From Croceibacterium sp. TMG7-5b_MA50 (GTDB lineage Bacteria > Pseudomonadota > Alphaproteobacteria > Sphingomonadales > Sphingomonadaceae), in contig NZ_CP156082.1 in the NCBI RefSeq assembly GCF_039830145.1, positions 452,001-516,000 on the forward strand: a DNA stretch of 64,000 nt, written 5' to 3'. The notes below the pieces were generated by a model that worked only from the letters and a program-made list of their open reading frames with translations, did not search any database and had not been told where the DNA came from. The first letter of the stretch is position 1, and each line of letters begins with the position of its first letter. Below are positions 46,777-56,522 of this stretch, piece by piece. The position numbers and the translations under genes were made by a program.

Positions 46777-49251
46777 ATGATGGTGACGGGAAGCAAACTG
46801 CGCGGCGTGCTGCTGGCCGGGGCGGCGCTGCTGCTGGCCGCGGGCGGGCCGGTCGCGCTGACGCAGCCGGCGATGGCGCAGGCCGCGCTGTCCGGGCTGC
46901 AGCGGACCGATGGCTACGTGCCGTTCTGGTTTGATGCCGCCAAGGGCAAGGTGCTGCTGGAAGTGCCTGCCTTTGACGAGGACGTGCTGTATTACGTCTC
47001 CGCCGCGACCAATCCCGGATCGGTGCAGGTCGGCATGGATCGCGGGGTCATCTACACCGCGGTGATCCACTTCGTGCGCTCCGGCGACCAGGTGGTCGTG
47101 AACCAGATCAACCTCGATTACCGCGCGACCCAGGGCAGCGCGGCGACGCAGGCGGGGGTGACGGACAGCTTCCCCAGTTCGGTCCTGGCGGTGCTGCCGG
47201 TGGTGTCCGATGCCAGCGGCCGCGTGGTGGTGGACGGCACTTCGCTGTTCATGCGCGATGCCGGCTATGTCGCCAACCGGCTGAAGCGGTCCGGGCAGGG
47301 CGAGTTCCGGTTCGATGCGGGCAAGAGTGCTTTCTACCCCGACCGGATGAAGGCCTTCCCCGAGAACACGGAGATCGAGACGATCGCCAGCTTCACCAGC
47401 CCCGCGCCCGGCGTGGCGGTGTCGCAGGTGATGCCGTCGCCCGACACCTTCACGATCCGCATCCATCATTCGTTCCTGAAGGCGCCCACCGGCTATGTCC
47501 CGCGGGCGGCAGACCCGCGGATCGGCGTCGGTTCCATCCAGTTCCAGGATTTCAGCAAGCCGATCGACGACAACCCGTTCACCAACTGGGTGCGCCGCTG
47601 GCGGCTGGAGAAGAAGGACCCGGCCGCACCGATGAGCGAGCCGGTGAAGCCGATCGTCTATTACTTCGACCCCGCGATCCCCGATCCCATCCGCCAGGCG
47701 ATGAAGGAAGGGCTGCTGTGGTGGAACAAGGCGTTCGAGGCGGCCGGCTTCATCAACGCGATCGAGGCGCGCGACGCGCCGGCCGACATGGACCCGATGG
47801 ACATCCGCTACGCCTATGTCCTGTGGATCCAGCGCGACGGACGCGGCTTCTCTTCCTCCGGCAATTTCGGCGATCCGCGCACGGGGGAGATCCTGGGCTC
47901 CAAGACCCACATGGATACGTACCGCATGCGTACGGTGGGCAATTACTGGGACATCTACAGCGGCGCACTGCCGGGTGACGGGTCTGGGCTGCTGGTGGCC
48001 GATCCGGCGCTGACCAGCACCGACGCCTTCAACGCCATGCCCGTCGGTCAGCGCGATCTGGCGTTTCAGCGGCAGGCGGTGCTGACCGCGCACGAGCTGG
48101 GGCACACGCTTGGCTTCTCCCATGCGTGGAACTCCAACTTCAACGACCGGTCCAGCGTGATGGAATATCCGGTGCCGAAGGTGACGGTGAAGGATGGCAG
48201 GATCGACCTCAGCGATGCCTACCAGAAGGAGATCGGCACCTACGACACCTGGATGACCCGCTATGCCTACACTCCCTTTGCCGAGGGGCAGGAGCAGGCG
48301 GGGCTGAACGGCGTGGTCGCCGACATGCGGCAGCAGGGTATCGTGTTCACCGGCGGCGATGACCCGCGGTACATGTGGTATGTGAACGGCCCGGGGCCGG
48401 AGGCGGAGCTGCGCAATACCGCCGCCGTGCGCGAAGTGGCGCTGGCGGAGTTCGGGCCGGAAATGCTGAAGGCGGGCGAGCCCTACGGCACGCTGCGCGA
48501 CACACGGTTGTGGATGGCCTACCTCCACGAACGCTACGCGGTGGAGTTCGGCCAACGCTATATCGGCGGGCAGCTGCAAAACATCGCCGTTCGCGGGCAG
48601 GAGGATGCCCTGCCGCCGGTGCAGGAAGTCGCCGGGGCGGAGCAGCGGACCCTGCTGGACCTGATGCTGGACGTGATCGAACCGGCGCACCTGGCGATCC
48701 CCGACACGCTGCTGGCGCAATTGCAGCAGCATCCGGGCGTCAATCGGGAGGATATGTCGGACGATGCGGTGTTCGACCAGTTGCGCGCCGCGCGCATCCT
48801 GGCGGGCATCGTGATCGAACCGCTGTTCGATGCCGACCGCTCGCGCCGGATGGTGGCGCAGGCTGCGCGCCAGCCCGACACGCTGACCTTCCCGCAGATG
48901 GTGGACGCGGTGCTGGCGGCGACTTGGGGCGCGCCGGTGCGCGGCGACGCGGGTGAGCGGGCGTTGCTGCGCCAGACGCAGAACATCGCCATGCTGTCGA
49001 TGATGAAGCTCGGCGCCGCGGACGACGCCGCGCCGGAGGCCCGCTATTATGTGCTCGACCGCCTGGCGACACTGGCGGACGATCTGGCGGGCCGGCGCGA
49101 CGGCGACCCGCTGACCGCTGCGTTCTACCGCCAGTCCGCGCGGGAGATCGAGCGCTTCCTGGAGGAGCCGGTCGCGCCGGAGGAGATCACCCCGCACTGG
49201 GGCGAGCAGCCGCTGTCCCGCTGGCCGCTGTCGCCCGGGCCGCCGCTGTAA
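46777..49251 (+). CDS. Secreted zinc-dependent metalloprotease (DUF5117/DUF4953-like)
   Basis: An 824-residue protein with a signal peptide (LLAGAALLLAAGGPVALTQPAMAQA, cut about residue 30). The metzincin-type zinc site HELGHTLGFSH starts at residue 439 (HELGH 439-443, third His at 449), followed by the Met-turn candidate SSVMEYPVP. The parts before and after match the DUF5117 and DUF4953/DUF5118 pattern of large bacterial metalloproteases. Substrate is unknown. Two adjacent ATGs start the frame. Its C-terminus is convergent with the Kef-type gene, 7 bases apart. Confidence 0.9.
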   Translation: MMVTGSKLRGVLLAGAALLLAAGGPVALTQPAMAQAALSGLQRTDGYVPFWFDAAKGKVLLEVPAFDEDVLYYVSAATNPGSVQVGMDRGVIYTAVIHFVRSGDQVVVNQINLDYRATQGSAATQAGVTDSFPSSVLAVLPVVSDASGRVVVDGTSLFMRDAGYVANRLKRSGQGEFRFDAGKSAFYPDRMKAFPENTEIETIASFTSPAPGVAVSQVMPSPDTFTIRIHHSFLKAPTGYVPRAADPRIGVGSIQFQDFSKPIDDNPFTNWVRRWRLEKKDPAAPMSEPVKPIVYYFDPAIPDPIRQAMKEGLLWWNKAFEAAGFINAIEARDAPADMDPMDIRYAYVLWIQRDGRGFSSSGNFGDPRTGEILGSKTHMDTYRMRTVGNYWDIYSGALPGDGSGLLVADPALTSTDAFNAMPVGQRDLAFQRQAVLTAHELGHTLGFSHAWNSNFNDRSSVMEYPVPKVTVKDGRIDLSDAYQKEIGTYDTWMTRYAYTPFAEGQEQAGLNGVVADMRQQGIVFTGGDDPRYMWYVNGPGPEAELRNTAAVREVALAEFGPEMLKAGEPYGTLRDTRLWMAYLHERYAVEFGQRYIGGQLQNIAVRGQEDALPPVQEVAGAEQRTLLDLMLDVIEPAHLAIPDTLLAQLQQHPGVNREDMSDDAVFDQLRAARILAGIVIEPLFDADRSRRMVAQAARQPDTLTFPQMVDAVLAATWGAPVRGDAGERALLRQTQNIAMLSMMKLGAADDAAPEARYYVLDRLATLADDLAGRRDGDPLTAAFYRQSAREIERFLEEPVAPEEITPHWGEQPLSRWPLSPGPPL

Positions 49252-49258
49252 GGCGCGA

Positions 49259-50920
49259 TCAGCCCGGCGCCTCCCGGCTCCTCGCCAGCATGGCGATGAG
49301 CCGGCGGGCGATCTCCCGCTCCCCCATCACGACGTGGTCGGCGCCGTGACGTTGCAGATGGGCGACCTCCTCGTCCGAATGCGCGCGCGCGAAAATCGTC
49401 AGGTCCGCATTGGCTTTGCGGGCCCGCTGCGCGATCACGCCGGCCTCGTACCCTTCCGGAATGGCGATCACCAGCTTGGCCGCCTCCGCGATGCCGGCTT
49501 CCCGCAGGGTCCTGATCGATGCGGCATTGCCGTGGACGATGGTGAAGCCGTCATTGCGGGCCCGCTCCATCACGTCGGGCTGATCCTCGATGATGACCAG
49601 CGCGCGGCCTGACTGCCGCGCACCTTCGGCAAACAGCCGGCCGACCCGGCCATAGCCGATCAGCACGACATGTTCGCGCCGTTCCCGCTCGCGCTCCCGC
49701 TCGATCGCGTCGGCCTCGTCAATGGCATCCTGCCGCGCGCGGGCGATGCGGCCTGCGGCCGCGGTGAAGACCACCGGGTTGACGAAGATCGACAGGATCG
49801 CCCCCGCCAGGATCAGGTCGCGCCCTGCATCGGGCAGGATACCCAGATCCGTGCCGAGGCCCGCCAGGATGAAAGAGAATTCTCCGATCTGCGCCAGGCT
49901 GGCAGCGATGGTGACAGCGGTGCGGGTCGAATGGCCGAACGCTCGCACGATGGCGAAGGCGGCGGCCGACTTGCCCAGGATGATGATCGCGACCGTCACC
50001 AGCAGCGACAGCGGCTGCTGCGCGATCACCGACGGATCGAACAGCATGCCCACCGACACGAAGAACAGCACGGCGAAGGCATCGCGCAGCGGCAGCGTCT
50101 CTTCCGCGGCGCGGCGGGACAATTGCGTTTCGCCCAGGATCATGCCGGCGAAGAAGGCGCCCAGCGCGAACGACACGTCGAAGACGGAGGCGGCGCCGAA
50201 CGCCACGCCCAGCGCGATCGCCAGCACGGCCAGCCGGAACAGCTCGCGCGATCCGGTATGCGCCACCCAGTGCAGGGCCAGCGGAATGATCCGCCGTCCG
50301 ACGATCAGCATGAAGGCGATGAAGCCGCAGACCTTCAGCAGCGTGACCCCAATGGTCGCGGCGATGTCGCTGCCGCCGGAGGCGCCGCCGCCGTCGATCA
50401 GCTCCGCCAAGGGGGGTAGCAGGACCAGGGCGATGACCATGGCGAGATCCTCCACGATCAGCCAGCCGACGGCGATGCGCCCGCGCTCCGTCTCCAGGAG
50501 GTCGCGCGCCTGCATCGCGCGGAGCAGGACCACGGTGCTCGCGACCGACAAGGCGAGGCCGAACACCAGCCCGGCGGCCAGCGACCAGCCCAGCCACGAG
50601 GTGAGCGCGAGGCCGAGCATCGTCGCCACCGCGATCTGGATCAATGCGCCGGGCACCGCGATGTGGCGGACGGACAACAGATCCCGAAGGGAGAAATGCA
50701 GGCCGACCCCGAACATCAGCAGGATGACGCCAAGCTCCGCCAGCTCGTTGGCCAGCGCCACGTCGGCGACGAAGCCCGGCGTAAACGGGCCGACCAGCAC
50801 GCCCGCCGCCAGATAGCCGGCGATTGGCGCGATGCGCAGGCGGTGGGCGATCGCCCCCATGAAGAAGGCGGCGACGAGACCCGCTACGATCGTGGCGATC
50901 AGCGGTGAATGGTGCAGCAT
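49259..50920 (-). CDS. Kef/YbaL-type cation:proton antiporter with TrkA-N domain
   Basis: A 553-residue protein. Residues 1-390 form about twelve membrane helices of the CPA2 (NhaA/KefB-like) antiporter fold, including GVILLMFGVGLHFS and LVIGFA-type stretches. The cytoplasmic part (about 410-540) starts VVLIGYGRVGRLFAEG, a Rossmann TrkA-N (RCK) domain that binds nucleotides to gate transport. Potassium or proton efflux is the usual job; the ion cannot be read. It is convergent with the metalloprotease gene and is preceded by a 36-residue membrane protein gene. Confidence 0.92.
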   Translation of the reverse strand: MLHHSPLIATIVAGLVAAFFMGAIAHRLRIAPIAGYLAAGVLVGPFTPGFVADVALANELAELGVILLMFGVGLHFSLRDLLSVRHIAVPGALIQIAVATMLGLALTSWLGWSLAAGLVFGLALSVASTVVLLRAMQARDLLETERGRIAVGWLIVEDLAMVIALVLLPPLAELIDGGGASGGSDIAATIGVTLLKVCGFIAFMLIVGRRIIPLALHWVAHTGSRELFRLAVLAIALGVAFGAASVFDVSFALGAFFAGMILGETQLSRRAAEETLPLRDAFAVLFFVSVGMLFDPSVIAQQPLSLLVTVAIIILGKSAAAFAIVRAFGHSTRTAVTIAASLAQIGEFSFILAGLGTDLGILPDAGRDLILAGAILSIFVNPVVFTAAAGRIARARQDAIDEADAIERERERERREHVVLIGYGRVGRLFAEGARQSGRALVIIEDQPDVMERARNDGFTIVHGNAASIRTLREAGIAEAAKLVIAIPEGYEAGVIAQRARKANADLTIFARAHSDEEVAHLQRHGADHVVMGEREIARRLIAMLARSREAPG

Positions 50921-50938
50921 GCGATCGTCCTGCCGAGC

Positions 50939-51049
50939 CTAAGCGAGAAGGGTGAGGACCAGCACCGCCACCGTGCCGCAAGCGGCCATGGCGCCGGCAA
51001 CCAGCGCAGGTGCGAACCATGCGGGCGGCTTGTTACGTCGAAGCTTCAT
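50939..51049 (-). CDS. 36-residue membrane protein with strong RBS
   Basis: The frame (MKLRRNKPPAWFAPALVAGAMAACGTVAVLVLTLLA) is one basic N-terminus plus one membrane helix. It is preceded by AAGGAGGT at ideal spacing, one of the best ribosome-binding sites in the window. The stop is 18 bases upstream of the Kef-type gene, co-directional, so the two are likely co-transcribed. Small single-helix subunits accompany several transporters (KdpF for example); a similar role is a guess. Confidence 0.6.
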   Translation of the reverse strand: MKLRRNKPPAWFAPALVAGAMAACGTVAVLVLTLLA

Positions 51050-51147
51050 CTTGACCTCCTTCCACCCGGTGGGCGGCGGGGAGCATGTCGGGCGTGCAGG
51101 CGCTGCCGCCCATGCGGGAAAGGCGCGCGCGTGGCGCCCCGGCCGGA

Positions 51148-51543
51148 TCAGATGGTGGGAGGGGCCCGGGCAGGTCCGGCGTGGCGGAAGGCCAGCAAGG
51201 GATGATCGGGTGGGCCGCGCGCGGTGACGCGCTGGGGGCTGCCGCGATCGTCGTGCGTACGGGCCACACCGTGCCATGTCGGCGCCGGCACCGCTCCCGG
51301 CAGGTCGGCTAGCGCATCGTCGCGCCGGACGGCCTCCGCCCGCACGATCTCGTCCCGTTCCTGCGGGCGGATGGTGACGGAGAGGGTGGCCGGATCGAAG
51401 GCCGATCCCACAATGCGGGGGGAGGTCTGCGCCCCGCTCGGCGTGGCGGAGAGCAGGACCACCAGCAGGATCGCCCAGCCCCACAGCGCCGGCAGGATGC
51501 GCCTGCCGGTAAGCTGTGTGGAAGGAGGGGCGCCGGTCGTCAC
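51148..51543 (-). CDS. Small exported protein of unknown function
   Basis: A 131-residue frame, beginning with GTG, with a signal-like segment (ILPALWGWAILLVVLLSATPSGAQ) and then a polar part with ATLSVTIRPQERDEIVRAEAVRR. No family recognised. Earlier in-frame starts (upstream into the lon leader) are possible. It is divergent from lon and 98 bases upstream of the 36-residue gene. Its last 40 residues look disordered, and a chance extension there cannot be excluded. Confidence 0.5.
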   Translation of the reverse strand: MTTGAPPSTQLTGRRILPALWGWAILLVVLLSATPSGAQTSPRIVGSAFDPATLSVTIRPQERDEIVRAEAVRRDDALADLPGAVPAPTWHGVARTHDDRGSPQRVTARGPPDHPLLAFRHAGPARAPPTI

Positions 51544-51643
51544 CCCGCCGATGCTACACGATGCGTCGCCAAAGGCGAGTGCGTCGACCCGGCCGCCGAT
51601 CGCCCGGCGCATCGCTATCCTGTTGGCAGCGGTTCCCTGCGCA

Positions 51644-51672
51644 TTGCAGTCAAGGCGGCAGGTGCCCATATT
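51644..51672 (+). promoter_or_regulatory. Candidate promoter of lon
   Basis: TTGCAG (51644-51649), 17 bases, CATATT (51667-51672), about 50 bases before the lon ATG. The pair resembles a housekeeping promoter; no clear heat-shock sequence was seen. Confidence 0.35.
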
Positions 51673-51723
51673 CGGATCAAACGAGGCGCCGCGATGCGCC
51701 CCGCGATTGACGGGATCCGATCT

Positions 51724-54120
51724 ATGACCACTTATCCGCTCCTCCCCTTGCGCGACATCGTCGTGTTCCCCGGCATGGTCGTGCCGCTGTTCGTGGGGCG
51801 CGAACGTTCGGTCGCCGCTCTGGAGGCGGCGATGGAGGGTGACAAGGACATCTTTCTGCTGAGCCAGCTCGACCCCGGCTGCGACGATCCGGGCGCGGAC
51901 GACCTGTATGACGTGGGTGTGATCGCGCAGGTGCTGCAATTGCTGAAGCTGCCCGACGGCACGGTGCGCGTGCTGGTGGAAGGCCAGTCCCGCGCGCGGC
52001 TCGACACGCTGGAGACGACGGACGACCACGTGGTCGCCACCGTGGAGGCGATGGAGGACGAGGTGGAGGAAGGCGACGAGGCCACCGCCATGATGCGCTC
52101 TGCCCTCGAACAGTTCGGCGATTACGCCAAGCACAGCAAGAAGCTGCCCGACGACATCGAGGAGGAGCTGGGTCAGATCGAGGAGGCGGGCAAGCTCGCC
52201 GATGCCATCGCCGCCGCGTTGCAGGCGAAGGTCTCCGTCAAGCAGTCGCTGCTGACCGAACCCAGCGCCACCAAGCGCCTGGAGATGATCCTGTCGATCA
52301 TGGATGGCGAGCTGTCGGTGATGCAGGTGGAGCGCAAGATCCGCGGTCGCGTGAAGCGGCAGATGGAGAAGACGCAGCGCGAATACTACCTCAACGAACA
52401 GCTGAAGGCGATCCAGAACGAGCTGGGTGGCGGTGACGAGGGCGACGGCAACGAGATCGCCGAGCTGCAAGCCAAGATCGAAAGCACAAAGCTGTCGACG
52501 GAGGCGCGTGCCAAGGCGACGGCCGAGCTGAAGAAGCTGCGTTCCATGCAGCCGATGAGCGCGGAGGCGACGGTGGTGCGCAACTACCTCGACGTGCTGC
52601 TGGGCCTGCCATGGGGCAAGAAGTCGCGCCTGAAGAAGGACATCGGCAAGGCGCAGGAGGTGCTCGACCAGGATCACTATGCGCTGGACAAGGTGAAGGA
52701 CCGGATCGTCGAGTACCTGGCGGTGCAGGCGCGGACCAACAAGCTCAAGGGGCCGATCCTGTGCCTCGTCGGCCCGCCGGGCGTGGGCAAGACCAGCCTT
52801 GGCAAGTCGATCGCCAAGGCGACCGGGCGCGAGTTCATCCGCCAGTCGCTGGGCGGTGTGCGCGACGAGGCGGAGATCCGCGGGCACCGGCGCACCTATA
52901 TCGGCAGCCTGCCGGGCAAAATCGTGCAGAACCTGCGCAAGGCGGGGGCAAGCAACCCGCTGTTCCTGCTCGACGAGATCGACAAGCTGGGCCAGGACTT
53001 CCGCGGCGACCCCGCCAGTGCGCTGCTGGAGGTGCTTGACCCCGAACAGAACGCCAAGTTCCAGGACCATTACCTGGAGCTCGACATCGACCTGTCGGAC
53101 ATCATGTTCGTGTGCACCGCGAACAGCCTGAACTTGCCGCAGCCGCTGCTAGACCGGATGGAGATCATCCGGCTGGAAGGCTATACGGAGGACGAGAAGG
53201 TCGAGATCGCGCAGCGCCACCTGATCGAAAAGCAGGTTAGCCAGCACGGCCTGAAGAAGGAGGAGTTCTTCCTGGAGGAGGAGGCCCTGCGCGACCTCAT
53301 CCGTTATTACACGCGGGAGGCCGGCGTGCGCACGCTGGAGCGGGAGATCGCCCGGCTGGCGCGCAAGAGCCTGCGTCGCATCCTGGAAGGCAAGGCGACC
53401 AGCATCAGGGTCACGCCGGAAAACCTCGGCGAGTTCGCGGGCATTCGCAAGTTCCGTCACGGCATGTCGGACGAGGACGCGCAGGTCGGTGCCGTCACCG
53501 GCCTCGCCTGGACGGAGGTGGGCGGCGAGCTGCTCACCATCGAGAGCGTGACCACCCCCGGCAAGGGCGAGGTGCGCACCACCGGCAAGCTGGGCGAGGT
53601 GATGACCGAATCGGTGCAGGCGGCGTTCTCCTTCGTTAAGGCGCGCAGCCCGGCCTACGGCATCAAGCCGTCGCTGTTCGCGCGCAAGAACGTCCACATC
53701 CACCTGCCCGAAGGGGCGGTACCCAAGGACGGCCCGAGCGCGGGCATCGGCATGGTCACGTCGATCGTCTCCACCTTGACGGGCATCGCGGTGCGGCCGG
53801 ACGTCGCCATGACGGGCGAGGTCACCTTGCGCGGCCGCGTGCTGCCGATCGGCGGGCTGAAGGAGAAGCTGCTGGCCGCGCTGCGCGGTGGTATCCGCAC
53901 CGTGCTGATCCCGGCGGAGAACCAGAAGGACCTGGCCGAGATTCCCGCCAATGTGAAGGAAGGGCTGGAGATCATCGCGGTCGAGCATGTGGACGAGGTG
54001 CTGGCGCGCGCGCTGGTGCATCGGCCCGACCCGATCGAATGGTCGGAAGCGGACGATCTCGCCAGCCAGCCGCCGGTTGCCGGTGCCCACGGGTCCACGG
54101 CGCCGTCCACCGCGCACTGA
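51724..54120 (+). CDS. lon: ATP-dependent protease Lon
   Basis: A 798-residue protease of the LonA type. The N-terminal substrate domain starts [25 protein letters not shown]. The AAA+ P-loop [11 protein letters not shown] lies about residue 350, and the protease dyad is Ser672 in [10 protein letters not shown] with Lys715 in [10 protein letters not shown]. It degrades misfolded and regulatory proteins in the cytoplasm. The ATG at 51724 is preferred to an in-frame ATG ten codons earlier because of the family N-terminus. The C-terminal tail (about 25 residues, [18 protein letters not shown]) is low-complexity. hup follows after 201 bases, the common lon-hup order. Confidence 0.97.
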   Translation: MTTYPLLPLRDIVVFPGMVVPLFVGRERSVAALEAAMEGDKDIFLLSQLDPGCDDPGADDLYDVGVIAQVLQLLKLPDGTVRVLVEGQSRARLDTLETTDDHVVATVEAMEDEVEEGDEATAMMRSALEQFGDYAKHSKKLPDDIEEELGQIEEAGKLADAIAAALQAKVSVKQSLLTEPSATKRLEMILSIMDGELSVMQVERKIRGRVKRQMEKTQREYYLNEQLKAIQNELGGGDEGDGNEIAELQAKIESTKLSTEARAKATAELKKLRSMQPMSAEATVVRNYLDVLLGLPWGKKSRLKKDIGKAQEVLDQDHYALDKVKDRIVEYLAVQARTNKLKGPILCLVGPPGVGKTSLGKSIAKATGREFIRQSLGGVRDEAEIRGHRRTYIGSLPGKIVQNLRKAGASNPLFLLDEIDKLGQDFRGDPASALLEVLDPEQNAKFQDHYLELDIDLSDIMFVCTANSLNLPQPLLDRMEIIRLEGYTEDEKVEIAQRHLIEKQVSQHGLKKEEFFLEEEALRDLIRYYTREAGVRTLEREIARLARKSLRRILEGKATSIRVTPENLGEFAGIRKFRHGMSDEDAQVGAVTGLAWTEVGGELLTIESVTTPGKGEVRTTGKLGEVMTESVQAAFSFVKARSPAYGIKPSLFARKNVHIHLPEGAVPKDGPSAGIGMVTSIVSTLTGIAVRPDVAMTGEVTLRGRVLPIGGLKEKLLAALRGGIRTVLIPAENQKDLAEIPANVKEGLEIIAVEHVDEVLARALVHRPDPIEWSEADDLASQPPVAGAHGSTAPSTAH

Positions 54121-54150
54121 CAAAAGTCGGTTCGCCGCAAAAGCTTGCCC

Positions 54151-54178
54151 GGGGGGTGCGGTGGTCGCCGCGCCCCCC
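54151..54178 (+). terminator. Hairpin after lon
   Basis: GGGGGGTGCGG pairs over all 11 bases with CCGCGCCCCCC (one G-U) around a six-base loop. It is followed by only a weak TT, so efficiency is uncertain; it separates lon from the hup promoter. Confidence 0.5.
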
Positions 54179-54237
54179 TTGCAATTGTCCCCCTGCCGGA
54201 CAAAAGCGGGGTATCACGCGATCTGCCGCTTCCTGCT

Positions 54238-54266
54238 TTGACACCGCCGTCAATCCGGAGTGTGAT
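54238..54266 (+). promoter_or_regulatory. Candidate promoter of hup
   Basis: TTGACA (54238-54243), a 17-base spacer and TGTGAT (54261-54266), 56 bases before the hup ATG. The -35 is consensus. This is the best-looking promoter in the window. Confidence 0.5.
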
Positions 54267-54321
54267 GGCAGCTTCGCGCGTTTGCCCGAGTCACGGATTG
54301 GAATGGGGGTTAGTGCCGAAC

Positions 54322-54594
54322 ATGAACAAGAATGAGCTGATCGTCGCGGTTGCCGAAGCCAGTGGCCTGTCTCGCACCGACACGACGAGAGCCGTCGAGA
54401 GCGTGTTCGAGACCATCACCGAAACGCTGAAGAGCGGGAACGAGGTCCGCCTGGTCGGCTTCGGCACCTTCACCGTGTCCAAGCGCAAGGCGTCCACCGG
54501 CCGTAACCCGCGAACCGGCGAGCCGATGACGATCAAGGCGAGCAGCCAGCCCAAGTTCAAGGCCGGCAAGACGCTGAAGGATTCGGTCAACTGA
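54322..54594 (+). CDS. hup: HU-family DNA-binding protein
   Basis: A 90-residue histone-like HU protein. The start MNKNELIVAVAEASGLSR, the DNA arm GFGTFTVSKRKASTGRNPRTGEP and the end PKFKAGKTLKDSVN are canonical. It bends DNA and compacts the nucleoid as a dimer. The ATG at 54322 is canonical, though a GTG three codons earlier is close to the GGGGG run. It follows lon and has its own likely promoter and a following hairpin. Confidence 0.97.
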   Translation: MNKNELIVAVAEASGLSRTDTTRAVESVFETITETLKSGNEVRLVGFGTFTVSKRKASTGRNPRTGEPMTIKASSQPKFKAGKTLKDSVN

Positions 54595-54601
54595 CCCGGC
54601 G

Positions 54602-54624
54602 GGCGGGGCCGGCATGGCCCCGCC
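54602..54624 (+). terminator. Hairpin after hup
   Basis: GGCGGGGCC pairs perfectly with GGCCCCGCC around a five-base loop (GGCAT), eight bases after the hup stop and just before the convergent rlmB stop. The tail is AATTC, without a T-run. Confidence 0.55.
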
Positions 54625-54627
54625 AAT

Positions 54628-55431
54628 TCATCGCGCCGCCGCCGCGTACAGCGCGATCGCCGCGGCGTTGGATACGTTGAGGCTTTCCATCGCGGCGCTG
54701 ATCGGCAGGCGGCACAGCGCATCGCAGTGCGCGGCGATATTGTGCCGCATGCCTTCGCCTTCCGCCCCCAGCACGAATGCCACCCGCCCGGCCGGCAGCG
54801 CCTCGGCCAGGGTGGCGTCCGCCTCCCCCGCCAGGCCCAGCCGCCAGTAGCCGGCCTCCGCCAGGTCCTCCAGCGCGCGGGCGAGGTTCACGACCCGCAC
54901 CCACGGCACGATCTCCAGCGCACCGCTGGCGGACTTGGCCACGACGCCGCTTTCGGGCGGGGCGTGCCGATCCTGCGTGACGATCGCGCAGGCGCCGAAT
55001 GCCGCGGCGGAGCGCAGGATCGCGCCCACATTGTGGGGATCGGTCACTTGGTCCAGGATCACGATGGGGCGGTTCGCCTCCTCCGTATCGCTGTCAGGGG
55101 CGATCACGTCGGCAAGGTGCAGCTCCTCCAGCGGGGCGCATTCGAGCACCAGCCCCTGGTGCGGGGCATCGCGCGCGACCAGCCGGCCGAGATCGGCGAC
55201 ATCGGCATATTCCACCGGGAAGTCGGCCGGCAGTTCCCCATCCAGCGATGCGATGCCTTCGCGCGTGGCCCACAGCTTGCGATGCTGGCGCTGCGGGTTC
55301 TTGAGCGCGGCCTCCACCGCATGCCGGCCCCACAGGCGCACCGCCCCCTGTGATGCTCGGCCGGACCCGCGCCCGCCCTGCATCCGTCCAGCGCGCCCGC
55401 GCAAGGGAGCCTTGTCGTTGCGCCTGGCCAT
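54628..55431 (-). CDS. rlmB: 23S rRNA (guanosine-2'-O)-methyltransferase RlmB
   Basis: A 267-residue SpoU-family enzyme. VRLWGRHAVEAALKNPQRQHRKLW in the N-terminal part is the RlmB substrate-domain pattern, and the knot motifs are ILDQVTDPHNVGAILRSAAAFGA, FVLGAEGEGMRHN and LPISAAMESLNVSNAAAIALY. RlmB methylates G2251 in the peptidyl-transferase loop. The start at 55431 begins a basic, Gly/Arg-rich extension of about 30 residues. The frame continues upstream without likeness. It is convergent with hup and divergent from tRNA-Tyr. Confidence 0.93.
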   Translation of the reverse strand: MARRNDKAPLRGRAGRMQGGRGSGRASQGAVRLWGRHAVEAALKNPQRQHRKLWATREGIASLDGELPADFPVEYADVADLGRLVARDAPHQGLVLECAPLEELHLADVIAPDSDTEEANRPIVILDQVTDPHNVGAILRSAAAFGACAIVTQDRHAPPESGVVAKSASGALEIVPWVRVVNLARALEDLAEAGYWRLGLAGEADATLAEALPAGRVAFVLGAEGEGMRHNIAAHCDALCRLPISAAMESLNVSNAAAIALYAAAAR

Positions 55432-55591
55432 CAATCGTTTCCTGTGTTGTTCATTGCGCGGCCTCCTGCCAGCGTGGCCATTGACAGGCAAGCGCGCCTT
55501 GGGCATGGGCGCGCTTCACTCGGCCGGGCGGCTCTTTTCGAAGGGCTCTCGACAAGGGCGGCAGCGATGCCGTCGTGACCGGCCAACCGGT

Positions 55592-55677
55592 GGACAGGTG
55601 GCCGAGTGGTTAATGGCAGCAGACTGTAAATCTGCCCGCGAGAGCGTACGCTGGTTCGAATCCAGCCCTGTCCACCA
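55592..55677 (+). tRNA. tRNA-Tyr (GTA)
   Basis: The acceptor GGACAGG pairs with CCTGTCC, discriminator A and CCA are encoded (55675-55677). The anticodon loop reads ACTGTAAAT, giving anticodon GTA. A long variable arm (CCCGCGAGAGCGTACGC region) marks a class II tRNA, as expected for bacterial tRNA-Tyr. The T-loop GGTTCGAATCC is canonical. It lies alone between rlmB and psd. Confidence 0.97.
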
Positions 55678-55769
55678 GCCGGCCCTTTCTTCCGATCAGC
55701 CGTTCCCGTACGGCGGCGAGCCGCGCCTGTGGGTTGTGGCGCGTGGGTGATGGTCCTAAGCATCCGCGG

Positions 55770-56522
55770 ATGGCTGGAGAATTGCTGGACAACAAGGGCC
55801 GCGGCACGGCCGCCTGGTCGCTGCCGCCGATCCACCCGGAAGGGCGCAAATTCGGGCTGATCGCGGTCGCGGCGGCTTTATTTTTTCTGTTCGCGCTGGA
55901 TTGGGAGATCATCGGCTGGCCGCTGCTGTGCCTGTCGGCCGGCGTGTTCGCCTTCTTCCGCGATCCCGAACGGGTGGTGCCGCAGGGGGAAGAACTGGTG
56001 GTCGCACCGGCCGACGGGCTGGTCACGATGATCGCCACCGTGCCGCCTCCGGTTGAGCTGCAGATGGCGGATGCCGCCGGCCGGGCTGGGCTGGGCGCCG
56101 CGCCGGTGACGCGCATCTCCATCTTCATGTCGATGTTCGACGTCCACATCAACCGCGCGCCGGTGGCCGGGACGGTTCGCCGGGTGGTGTACATCCCCGG
56201 CAAGTTCGTGAATGCCGACCTCGACAAGGCGAGCGAGGATAACGAGCGGCAGCATTTGCTGATCGAGCGGGCCGATGGCGTGGCGATCGGCTGCACCCAG
56301 ATCGCGGGACTGGTCGCGCGGCGCATCGTGCCGTTCGTGAAGCCGGGCGACATCGTGGCGGCGGGCCAGCGGATCGGCCTCATCCGGTTCGGCAGCCGGG
56401 TCGATGTGTATCTGCCGGCCGGAACCGATGCGCAGGTCGTGCTTGGTCAGAAGACTGTCTGCGGCGAAACCGTGCTGGCGCAGCTGGGCGGGCAGGGCCT
56501 GATCGAAGGAATAAGCCAATGA
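55770..56522 (+). CDS. psd: Phosphatidylserine decarboxylase (short form)
   Basis: A 250-residue pyruvoyl-dependent enzyme making phosphatidylethanolamine. The self-cleavage site is Gly208-Ser209 in [11 protein letters not shown]. Other motifs are [36 protein letters not shown] and DNERQHLLI. It has two N-terminal hydrophobic segments ([16 protein letters not shown]...). It belongs to the short alphaproteobacterial subfamily. The start at 55770 gives [12 protein letters not shown]. The stop overlaps the pssA start by four bases, coupling the two enzymes of PE synthesis. Confidence 0.93.
   Translation: MAGELLDNKGRGTAAWSLPPIHPEGRKFGLIAVAAALFFLFALDWEIIGWPLLCLSAGVFAFFRDPERVVPQGEELVVAPADGLVTMIATVPPPVELQMADAAGRAGLGAAPVTRISIFMSMFDVHINRAPVAGTVRRVVYIPGKFVNADLDKASEDNERQHLLIERADGVAIGCTQIAGLVARRIVPFVKPGDIVAAGQRIGLIRFGSRVDVYLPAGTDAQVVLGQKTVCGETVLAQLGGQGLIEGISQ

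Noticed and set aside
46627-49197. 856-codon minus-strand frame opposite the metalloprotease
   Set aside because: Same artefact of GC-rich codon positions; the plus-strand gene has a signal peptide and zinc motif.
51544-53070. Upstream in-frame extension of the small exported protein, antisense to lon
   Set aside because: Extends a 131-residue protein fivefold through the lon coding region with low-complexity sequence.
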